Assembly: GCA_036507955.1 (NCBI GenBank)
Contig: DATCIH010000073.1
Location: forward strand, 1-5,711
Reading direction: 5' to 3'
From: DATCIH01 sp036507955
GTDB taxonomy: Bacteria > Bacillota > Clostridia > Clostridiales > Clostridiaceae
DNA: 5,711 nucleotides
Shown: positions 1 through 5,374 of the stretch, piece after piece
Position numbering within the stretch: the first letter of the stretch is position 1
Layout: the number at the start of each line of letters is the position of its first letter
Position numbers and translations under genes: made by a program
Notes under the pieces: generated by a model
Told to the model about the DNA's origin: nothing
The model's input: only the letters and a program-made list of their open reading frames with translations
Database searches by the model: none

Positions 1-667
1 GAGCGTTTTCTTCATTAGTTATGTCCCCATGTAATATTAATTTCTTTATTGAATTATAATTTACATCCAAGGCATTAGGTTTTAATTTTGCATTCTGTAA
101 AAGTAACATATAATTTTTAACTAATTTAATAGGATAAATAATCCCTAAAATTCTTAACTTATCCATGCCGTCTACAACTATCTTCTCTAAAATACTAAAT
201 TGTACAATATAGTCATCCATATTAATAGGTAGATAATGTTGAAGCTCAAATTTAACCAAAGTTTCTAGTTCATCTTCACTTGCATAGGGTACAATTATTT
301 CTCTGTTTATTATAGTAGTACTATTCCCTGTACAATTAGCACTCTTAACTTTAATATTATTATTAATTAAAAATGTTTCGATTTCTTTAGGTAAAACTGT
401 TATATTTTTAAGACTATCCTCATTGGAATTAATAGCAGAGGATTTAAACATAAAAGCGTTTTCAATAATAATTTTATTTCTAGAACACTTTCCAACTATA
501 ACTTTAATATTTTGGGTACCTATATCCAAAGAAATTACCTTTTTATTTATAAGAGGTATCCTTGGCTTTAAATCTATAGTTGCTTTTTTCTGTTTTTTAA
601 GTGAGGACAAATCTGAATTTAGTAGTTTTTTTATATCTATTTGGGTTAGTTTTTTTAATTTTTCCAT
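1..667 (-). CDS. pilM: Type IV pilus assembly protein PilM, C-terminus cut by window edge
   Basis: Reading down from an ATG at 667 gives an uninterrupted frame of 222 codons to the window edge. A strong Shine-Dalgarno, GAGGTGAT, at 672-679 sits 4 nt upstream of this ATG and fixes the start. Residues 44-59 hold the actin-fold first phosphate loop (VISLDIGTQNIKVIVG). Residues 138-160 (VKFELQHYLPINMDDYIVQF and following) match the segment around the usual PilM Y-hPh-x5-Y-x-x-D/Q-F pattern. PilM is a cytoplasmic actin-like ATPase that binds the N-terminal tail of PilN and links the PilB/PilC motor to the PilN-PilO alignment complex. It is the fourth pil gene in the run, 96 nt after the pilin, from which it is separated by a strong hairpin. 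A Lys-rich extension of about 42 residues precedes the actin-like domain, longer than in well-known PilM proteins. The family call rests on motif and context, and the C-terminal half is not visible. Confidence 0.85.
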   Translation of the reverse strand, partial: MEKLKKLTQIDIKKLLNSDLSSLKKQKKATIDLKPRIPLINKKVISLDIGTQNIKVIVGKCSRNKIIIENAFMFKSSAINSNEDSLKNITVLPKEIETFLINNNIKVKSANCTGNSTTIINREIIVPYASEDELETLVKFELQHYLPINMDDYIVQFSILEKIVVDGMDKLRILGIIYPIKLVKNYMLLLQNAKLKPNALDVNYNSIKKLILHGDITNEENA

Positions 668-691
668 TAGGATCACCTCTTATTTGCTTTA

Positions 692-719
692 ATTATAGTA
701 ATTAGTAAGTATAAAACAA
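692..719 (-). promoter_or_regulatory. Possible weak internal promoter for pilM
   Basis: On the minus strand a perfect TATAAT (692-697) lies 16 nt downstream of TTGTTT (714-719), which matches only the TTG of a sigma-A -35 box. It sits directly ahead of the pilM ribosome binding site, and its -35 overlaps the inner part of the hairpin. In such AT-rich DNA a TATAAT can arise by chance, so this is a tentative call. Confidence 0.25.
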
Positions 720-743
720 GGTAAATTGTTTTATACTTACTAA
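702..743 (-). terminator. Perfect 18-bp hairpin between pilin and pilM (attenuator or mRNA stabiliser)
   Basis: TTAGTAAGTATAAAACAA (702-719) and its exact reverse complement (726-743) flank a 6-nt loop (720-725). The hairpin begins 20 nt after the pilin stop codon and ends about 35 nt before pilM. In the direction of transcription it is not followed by a clean U tract (TTACTATAATTAAAG), so it is a poor classical intrinsic terminator. The more likely role is a leaky terminator or a 3' stabilising/processing structure. That would leave the pilin message more abundant than the downstream assembly genes, as suits a fibre subunit needed in large excess. The structure is seen directly; the role is inferred. 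Confidence 0.6.
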
Positions 744-763
744 ATAAATCATAAATTTTGTTA

Positions 764-1180
764 TTATTGAGTAACGACTGTTACATCTCCAGCATCATTT
801 ATACTTATATGATATTTTGTTGCAACCGCTGTTGTCGTTACTGACCCTACCGTTGTTGTTATTTCGCCTTGAGGAGCTTTTATATCTTTAAGTGCAGTCT
901 GCAATGTAGTATCGACTGGGTTAGTAACTACACTTGCGCCTACAGTAACATCAAATGTTTTTGCTCCTCCTGTTATTGATCCATCAGACACAAGCATTAA
1001 AACAGTTCTTTGAATTACTGCGCAACTTTGTACATCTGCCTTAGTTTTTGAGTTATCCCTAACTGCAATAAAATTTGGTATAGCGATAGCTGCTATAATT
1101 GCCATAATAGCTAAAACTATAATAAGTTCAATTAGTGTAAATGCTTTCGCCTTTTTCTTTTTCATAATTATTTCACTCAT
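764..1180 (-). CDS. pilA: Type IV pilin precursor, major pilin-like (PilA family)
   Basis: This encodes a 138-residue prepilin, the subunit of the pilus fibre. The start is the ATG at 1180, because AGGAGG at 1188-1193 lies 7 nt upstream. The frame is open for 20 further codons to 1240, but there is no ribosome binding site there. Residues 1-13 form a short Lys-rich leader (MSEIIMKKKKAKA). Cleavage by the prepilin peptidase would give FTLIELIIVLAIMAIIAAIA, with Glu5 and Pro22 of the mature chain (E18, P35) present as in type IV pilins. The N-terminal helix acts first as membrane anchor and later as fibre core. The roughly 90-residue C-terminal head is rich in Thr and Val, probably beta-rich, and has a single Cys (C53), so no disulfide loop. 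The residue before the cleavage site is Ala rather than the usual Gly. A second in-frame ATG at 1165 lacks a good ribosome binding site. The gene sits 64 nt after pilC and before the hairpin. Pilin identity is firm; 'major' is inferred from operon position. Confidence 0.92.
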   Translation of the reverse strand: MSEIIMKKKKAKAFTLIELIIVLAIMAIIAAIAIPNFIAVRDNSKTKADVQSCAVIQRTVLMLVSDGSITGGAKTFDVTVGASVVTNPVDTTLQTALKDIKAPQGEITTTVGSVTTTAVATKYHISINDAGDVTVVTQ

Positions 1181-1244
1181 TTTTATTCCTCCTAAATTTT
1201 TTATTATTTTACGATTGCTATTACAGCATTCGATGAACAATCCA

Positions 1245-2450
1245 TTAATTAACTGTACTATACATACTAAACATAGGTTGAACTATGCCAAGCATCATTA
1301 CTCCGATTAATACACCCATAATTACAATCATTAAAGGCTCGAGTAGCGAAGTAAAAGTTTGAATTTGTGCCTCTAGTTCCTCATCATAAAAATCTGCAGT
1401 TTTGCTAAGTATATCATCAAGCGACCCAGACTCCTCACCAATACTAATCATAGATATGAGCATTGGTGGAAATGATTTAGTTTCCTTTATACAATCTGCA
1501 AGTCCCTTACCCTTAACAACTTCATCCCTTGCTTTTAATAGTCTACTTTGCACTATTCTATTCCCTACCACCTCGGATACAATTGTTAATCCCTCAACTA
1601 GTGATACTCCACTAAAGAGTACCGTAGACAGTGTTCTTGTAAATCTAGATACAATTATTTTTTCATTAAGACCTTTTAAAATTGGAAGTTTAAGCCTTAA
1701 TTTATGGGATAACAATATACCACCTTCACTTCTTAGAAAAAATCTAATTCCAAAAATAGCTATAGCAACTATAAGTATAATTAAGCCAAAATTTCCTGTT
1801 AATCCTGCGCTCATTGCTAGCATTATTTTAGTGGATGTTGGTAGTGTTACTCCACTACTTGCAAACATAGTAACAAATATAGGCATTACAAATGTCAATA
1901 TTATTACACCTGCAATCACAGCAATTGTTGCAATTATTGCTGGGTATATCATAGCTCCAGTAATCTTATGATTAATCTTATTCTCTTTTTCATAATGACT
2001 ACACATTCTTAACATAATTGTATCAAGATTACCTGTAACTTCTCCTGATGCTACCATACTAACTAAGAGATCCGGAAAAATATTCTGTTGCGCCCTCATA
2101 GCTTCTGAGAGTGTTGCACCTTTTCTTACCTCATCATGAACTTTACTTAAGGCTTCCCTAAGTTTTTTACTTGATATTTGCTCAGACAATACTTCCAAAC
2201 AAGTGTTTATTGGCGCACCTGCATCAAGCATAGTGTAAAATTGCCTGCAAAATATTGATATATCCTTAATCTTTACTTTTTCAAGGAAACTCAAATCGAC
2301 ATGTATACCTTCTTTTACCTCTTCAACTAGAAGAGGATAGTAATTATTAAGACTAATCATCTCCATTACTCCAGCCTTACTTTTAGCCTCATAAGTACCT
2401 TCCAGTCTTTCCCCATTTTCGTTCATTGCCTTATATTTATAATTAGGCAT
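1245..2450 (-). CDS. pilC: Type IV pilus inner-membrane platform protein PilC
   Basis: A complete 401-residue protein of the GspF/PilC family, at the usual length of about 400. It is the polytopic membrane platform that transmits PilB's motion to pilins during assembly. It opens with the family-typical MPNYKYKAMNENGERLEG, followed by two repeated T2SSF domains at about 66-190 and 268-392. Each repeat carries the paired signature seen at 125-143 (FPDLLVSMVASGEVTGNLD) and 327-345 (FPPMLISMISIGEESGSLD). Membrane helices are evident at about 168-196, 220-239 and 368-393. The ATG at 2450 is preceded by a GGTGG-centred ribosome binding site (2460-2464, 9 nt away), imperfect but resembling that of pilB. 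It lies 33 nt after pilB and 64 nt before the pilin, consistent with a single transcript. A GspF of a type II secretion system is the alternative, but pilM and the clostridial context favour pili. Confidence 0.95.
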   Translation of the reverse strand: MPNYKYKAMNENGERLEGTYEAKSKAGVMEMISLNNYYPLLVEEVKEGIHVDLSFLEKVKIKDISIFCRQFYTMLDAGAPINTCLEVLSEQISSKKLREALSKVHDEVRKGATLSEAMRAQQNIFPDLLVSMVASGEVTGNLDTIMLRMCSHYEKENKINHKITGAMIYPAIIATIAVIAGVIILTFVMPIFVTMFASSGVTLPTSTKIMLAMSAGLTGNFGLIILIVAIAIFGIRFFLRSEGGILLSHKLRLKLPILKGLNEKIIVSRFTRTLSTVLFSGVSLVEGLTIVSEVVGNRIVQSRLLKARDEVVKGKGLADCIKETKSFPPMLISMISIGEESGSLDDILSKTADFYDEELEAQIQTFTSLLEPLMIVIMGVLIGVMMLGIVQPMFSMYSTVN

Positions 2451-2483
2451 ATATATTTACCACCCTCTTTCGAATTTTTCATA

Positions 2484-4172
2484 TTAAAGATATGCAATTT
2501 TTACAAGTTCTTCAACAGTAGTTACTCCCTTAAGTACTAATTCCTTGCACGCTTGTCCAAGAGTTTTCATGCCATTTTTCATTGAAATCTCCTTTAATAT
2601 ATCACTGTTATTTGAGCTAATTATTGCATCTTTATGTTCCCTTGTTATTTCCATGATTTCATAAACACCCGTTCTTCCCATGTAACCTGTCTCTTTACAA
2701 AACCCACAACCACTGCCTTTATATAAAACAAGTTCTTCCTCATTTGTTATCCCTAAAATTCTTTTTTCATAGTCTGAAGCTTGATAACTTTTTTTGCACT
2801 CAGGGCAGACCTTTTTCACAAGTCTCTGTGCAACTATTCCACAAATAGAAGTAGCTGCAAGATATGGTTCTATTCCCATATCTGTAAGCCTCAATATAGA
2901 AGAAGGTGCATCGTTAGTATGCAAAGTACTGAGCACTAGATGTCCCGTAATAGCAGCCCTTACAGCAATTTCTGCCGTTTCTGCATCTCTTATTTCTCCT
3001 ATCATAATTATGTCTGGATCTTGCCTTAATATAGATCTAAGTCCACTAGAAAACGTAAGCCCTGCTTTTGTATTAACATTAACTTGACTTATACCATCTA
3101 TCATATATTCCACAGGATCTTCAACAGTTATAATATTTTTATCATCGCTATTAAGTTCACTGAGAATAGTATAAAGAGTAGTAGACTTACCACTGCCCGT
3201 AGGCCCTGTAATCAACATAATACCATGAGGACTTCCAATAATGTTTTTTAACTGTTTAAGCTCATATTCATTCATTTCAAGTCTTTCAATACCAATTCTA
3301 TGATTAGCCCTATTGAGCACCCTCATTACTATTTTTTCGCCATATACTGTAGGAAGAATGGAAACTCTTACATCTACTGTCTTATCGTCAATTGTCATAA
3401 TTATTCTTCCATCTTGAGGTATTCTTTTTTCTGCGATATTTAAGTTAGCAAGTATTTTAATTCTAGCAGCCAAAGCACTTAATGTGTCCACTCCAAGAGT
3501 TGATATTTGCTGAAGTTGACCATCTATTCTAAATCTTATTCTTATATCTTTTGCAAAAGGTTCTATGTGTATATCGCTAGCCCTTGCTTCAATAGCATTT
3601 TTAATTAAATAATCCACCATTTTAACTACTGGTGCATTTTTCACATCATCTATTGACGGGAGCTCTTGCTTACCTTCTGCTTTATTATCCTTTGCTTTTT
3701 CCTTAGATAATTCTGCGGCTGCTTTTGACACTTGTTCATCAGAATAACACCTATCAATAGCCTTCTTTATTTCATCTTTTAAAGCTACATAGGTTTCGAC
3801 TTCAAAACCTGAAGCTATGGAAACATCATCTATTGCATAAATATTAAGAGGATCCCACATTGCAATTTTTATTCTATTTTCATTGAAACCAAAAGGTATT
3901 AAATCATGCTTCACGCAAACATTTTGAGGTACTGATCTAATTGCCATTCTATCTATACTAATGGATTCTAATTTGATTCTAGTTATTCCTGTTTGTGCCT
4001 CAATAACACTTATTATATCTTCAGCAGTTACAATTCCCCCATCAACTAAAAGTTCACCTAGCTTTTTTCCTAAAGTTCTCTGTCTATTCAAAGCATCCTG
4101 TAGTTGCCTTACTGTAAGTTTACCAGACTGTACTAATAAATCTCCAAGTCGCCTTTTTATTTTATTATTCAT
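2484..4172 (-). CDS. pilB: Type IV pilus extension ATPase PilB with N-terminal MshEN c-di-GMP-binding domain
   Basis: A complete 562-residue GspE/PilB AAA-like hexameric ATPase, the cytoplasmic motor that drives pilus extension through PilC. The ATPase core has Walker A GPTGSGKST (323-331), an Asp box ITVEDPVEY (348-356), Walker B DPDIIMIGEIRD (385-396) and a His box TGHLVLSTLHTNDA (409-422). A zinc-binding tetracysteine is formed by C456/C459 and C489/C492. The N-terminal MshEN domain (about 1-143) carries the c-di-GMP motif at 8-31: RLG at 8-10, L13, L24, L28 and Q31 fill every key position. A conservative second copy is at 37-60 (KLG, L42, I53, I57, Q60). A Lys/Glu/Ala-rich linker spans about 145-175. 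The absence of a retraction-type PilT layout and the presence of MshEN and zinc sites make this an extension ATPase. The ATG at 4172 has a GGGGTGG ribosome binding site at 4179-4185. It is preceded by a leader ORF that ends 22 nt upstream, so translation may be coupled. Confidence 0.96.
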   Translation of the reverse strand: MNNKIKRRLGDLLVQSGKLTVRQLQDALNRQRTLGKKLGELLVDGGIVTAEDIISVIEAQTGITRIKLESISIDRMAIRSVPQNVCVKHDLIPFGFNENRIKIAMWDPLNIYAIDDVSIASGFEVETYVALKDEIKKAIDRCYSDEQVSKAAAELSKEKAKDNKAEGKQELPSIDDVKNAPVVKMVDYLIKNAIEARASDIHIEPFAKDIRIRFRIDGQLQQISTLGVDTLSALAARIKILANLNIAEKRIPQDGRIIMTIDDKTVDVRVSILPTVYGEKIVMRVLNRANHRIGIERLEMNEYELKQLKNIIGSPHGIMLITGPTGSGKSTTLYTILSELNSDDKNIITVEDPVEYMIDGISQVNVNTKAGLTFSSGLRSILRQDPDIIMIGEIRDAETAEIAVRAAITGHLVLSTLHTNDAPSSILRLTDMGIEPYLAATSICGIVAQRLVKKVCPECKKSYQASDYEKRILGITNEEELVLYKGSGCGFCKETGYMGRTGVYEIMEITREHKDAIISSNNSDILKEISMKNGMKTLGQACKELVLKGVTTVEELVKIAYL

Positions 4173-4194
4173 ATAAAACCACCCCTGCGAGATT

Positions 4195-4275
4195 TCACGG
4201 TACTATTTTATTCTTTGCAATTTTCTTTATTTGAGCAAGAATATCTCCTAATCTCTGTTTATTTTGAAGGCCCAT
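4195..4275 (-). CDS. 26-codon leader ORF ahead of pilB, resembling a fragment of the MshEN motif
   Basis: On the minus strand an ATG at 4275 follows a strong Shine-Dalgarno, TAGGAGTGA, with AGGAG at 4284-4288, 8 nt upstream. It opens 26 sense codons ending in TGA at 4195-4197. The peptide begins MGLQNKQRLGDILAQIKKI and ends NKIVP, and is strongly basic. Residues 7-19 (QRLGDILAQIKKI) align with PilB residues 7-19 (RRLGDLLVQSGKL), sharing R, L, G, D, L, Q and K. This resembles the front of the c-di-GMP motif, after which similarity stops. The ribosome binding site is better than that of pilB. Stop-to-start distance is 22 nt, which allows translational coupling. It may be a regulatory leader peptide, a degenerate remnant of a duplicated pilB 5' end, or a small protein in its own right. 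Translation is supported by the ribosome binding site; function is unknown. Confidence 0.5.
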   Translation of the reverse strand: MGLQNKQRLGDILAQIKKIAKNKIVP

Positions 4276-4335
4276 ATTTCTCACTCCTAACTGTGTTTTC
4301 ACTATTACTAATCTTCCACTAATATCCTTATTATA

Positions 4336-4364
4336 ATTATATATTATATATTAACCCTATGCAA
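4336..4364 (-). promoter_or_regulatory. Predicted sigma-A-type promoter of the pil operon
   Basis: On the minus strand TTGCAT (4359-4364) is separated by exactly 17 nt from a perfect TATAAT (4336-4341), in an AT-only run. Transcription would start near 4329, giving about 54 nt of leader before the small ORF and about 157 nt before pilB. The -35 matches consensus at only three positions (TTG). Overlapping TATAAT-like registers exist (for example at 4330-4335), so the exact -10 is uncertain. No downstream hairpin plus U tract that would suggest a terminator-type riboswitch was seen. Confidence 0.5.
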
Positions 4365-4424
4365 TAACCTTGCGATATATTGTGAACTTTTTTTAAAGAT
4401 AACTATAATCCAATTTTGGAGATG

Positions 4425-4468
4425 CTTACTAAGTGAGGTGGTTACAGGTTTATAACCATAAACCCGCT
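4425..4468. repeat. Cluster of interleaved inverted repeats upstream of the pil promoter
   Basis: On the plus strand TGGTTA (4439-4444) pairs with TAACCA (4453-4458), while GGTTTA (4447-4452) pairs with TAAACC (4459-4464). The two stems are interleaved and cannot easily form together, because no linker separates the second and third or the third and fourth arms. A small hairpin CTTAC-TAA-GTGAG (4425-4437) and an AGTG/CGCT pairing (4432-4435 with 4465-4468) overlap them. The cluster lies about 95-140 bp upstream of the predicted pil start site. It could be an operator with two overlapping half-sites, or part of a structured RNA on either strand. It matches no riboswitch consensus I know. Confidence 0.4.
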
Positions 4469-4524
4469 AAATATAATATATTCAAACTGTAAATGTTTAA
4501 AATTATTTTTGATACAATTCTTGC

Positions 4525-4571
4525 AATTAGAATGAAATCCAATTGATTTGAATTGATATACGATTCTAATT
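4525..4571. repeat. AT-rich 9-bp inverted repeat in the gene-free interval
   Basis: AATTAGAAT (4525-4533) and ATTCTAATT (4563-4571) are exact reverse complements separated by 29 nt. Inside them, CAATT (4540-4544) and AATTG (4551-4555) form a smaller inverted repeat. It lies downstream of the SHOCT-like gene (stop at 4646) and upstream of the pil region. It has no U tract in the direction of transcription, so it is a poor terminator, and repeats of this size occur by chance in AT-rich DNA. Beyond this repeat and the cluster above, nothing else recognisable was found in 4469-4645. Confidence 0.25.
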
Positions 4572-4645
4572 AAATTAATGATACAAATTAAAAATAAAAT
4601 CTTGTAATTCGGTCTGAAAAGCTAGTAAATATATCCAATTGAAAA

Positions 4646-5197
4646 TTAAGTAAGATCACGTAATTTCATCTGTAATTCTTCATAACTAATTACTCCAAGT
4701 TCATACTGTTTGTTAACATTCCTTATAGCTTTGAAATTATCTATTTTTTTGGAATATTGATTGATTTTAAAATAATATTCATCCTCTGATATAACATCCA
4801 AAGCTTTTGCTTTATCGAGGGCATCCTTTTGATGTTTAAATTCATTCTCGAATTTTTCTTTTTCCTGTAATATTACTTGATCTTTTAATTTTTTTTCTAA
4901 TATAATTAATCCAGCCTCGATTTCACTTTTCTTTTTAAGTTTAGGTTCCATAAGTTTAAGTATATCTTTAATGTCAATCACTGGAATTTCATTGGTTTTT
5001 GAGTTATATTCAAAATATTTCTCTCCTATTTGTTTGTAGGCAACATCTAGTTCACCACTAATTTCAGTAAGTTCTATCTTCATATCCCTTATTTTTGTAG
5101 TATCTTGAGATGAGATAACCGCAGTGTTAAAAGCATTTGTTGCAGCCTTGCTTATAGATTCTATTGTTAGATTTATTAAATCCTCTAAAAATCCCAG
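4646..5197 (-). CDS. Small charged coiled-coil protein with two C-terminal SHOCT-like motifs, probable CTG start
   Basis: Function is not recognised. The frame is open from a TGA just upstream of 5217 down to TAA at 4646-4648. AGGAGG (5205-5210) lies 7 nt before a CTG at 5197, which is in frame and gives 183 residues beginning (M)GFLEDLINLTIESISK. The first in-frame ATG, at 5083, would give only 145 residues and has no good ribosome binding site. The (M)GF-x-(E/D)-x-(L/I) opening followed by a helical segment and EL-x-x-AYKQIGEKYFEY (about 49-64) resembles small clostridial cytosolic proteins that often carry a zinc ribbon. No Cys pairs are present here. A highly charged helical stretch at about 85-135 looks coiled-coil. 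Two SHOCT-like units follow, around ALDVISEDEYYFKI (132-145) and YELGVISYEELQMKL (165-179). SHOCT domains are short helical oligomerisation or nucleic-acid-associated modules of uncertain role. No signal peptide or membrane segment is apparent. It is transcribed toward the pil operon but separated from it by 370 nt, so it is probably an independent unit. Confidence 0.65.
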   Translation of the reverse strand: MGFLEDLINLTIESISKAATNAFNTAVISSQDTTKIRDMKIELTEISGELDVAYKQIGEKYFEYNSKTNEIPVIDIKDILKLMEPKLKKKSEIEAGLIILEKKLKDQVILQEKEKFENEFKHQKDALDKAKALDVISEDEYYFKINQYSKKIDNFKAIRNVNKQYELGVISYEELQMKLRDLT

Positions 5198-5204
5198 CTT
5201 AATC

Positions 5205-5210
5205 CCTCCT
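5205..5210 (-). promoter_or_regulatory. Shine-Dalgarno that decides a CTG start
   Basis: The minus strand reads ATAGGAGGGATTAAGCTGGG. AGGAGG is 7 nt from the CTG at 5197, an ideal spacing. An ATT at 5203 is too close at 1 nt. No ATG, GTG or TTG in this frame lies within range, and an in-frame TGA lies a few codons further upstream. Confidence 0.65.
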
Positions 5211-5268
5211 ATATTATCTATTCATAATCAATATAGTTAAAAAGAAGAATTTTGTGCAAATAAGATAA

Positions 5269-5274
5269 ATTATA
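5269..5274 (-). promoter_or_regulatory. Extended -10 promoter for the SHOCT-like gene
   Basis: The minus strand contains TGGTATAAT: a perfect TATAAT at 5269-5274 preceded by the TGn of an extended -10. No convincing -35 lies 16-18 nt upstream, which is tolerated for extended -10 promoters. Initiation would be near 5262, leaving a leader of about 65 nt to the CTG start. Confidence 0.45.
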
Positions 5275-5374
5275 CCACTTTTCATATCCATATTTTTATA
5301 TTTTAGGAATACTTTCCACATTAATTGTTCAGAATAAAAAAAGTACCCTTAGAAAAGAACACAAGGAGGAATTT

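Noticed and set aside
423..692. Plus-strand 89-codon frame
   Set aside because: Lies antisense inside pilM, whose frame has clear family motifs; composition is a hydrophobic shadow and there is no ribosome binding site.
1181..1240. N-terminal extension of the pilin to the ATG at 1240
   Set aside because: The ATG at 1240 lies right after the pilC stop without a ribosome binding site, and a 33-residue leader would be unusual; AGGAGG clearly serves the ATG at 1180.
1402..1971. Plus-strand 189-codon frame
   Set aside because: Antisense to pilC, which is certain; the low-complexity Ile/Ser-rich product is typical of a shadow frame.
2794..3087. Plus-strand 97-codon frame
   Set aside because: Antisense to the Walker B/His box region of pilB; no ribosome binding site.
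3961..4176. Plus-strand 71-codon frame
   Set aside because: Antisense to the MshEN-coding part of pilB; no supporting signal.
4381..4400. T-rich run resembling a plus-strand intrinsic terminator
   Set aside because: No stable GC-containing stem precedes the T tract, and no plus-strand gene ends there.
4439..4464. True H-type pseudoknot
   Set aside because: Both stems can pair on paper, but the loops between arms 2/1' and 1'/2' are zero length, so a six-base-pair two-stem pseudoknot is sterically implausible.
4381..4490. Possible c-di-GMP-I/II, preQ1 or fluoride riboswitch
   Set aside because: The repeats suggest structure, but none of the conserved core sequences of these classes could be found on either strand, and no terminator or anti-terminator follows.
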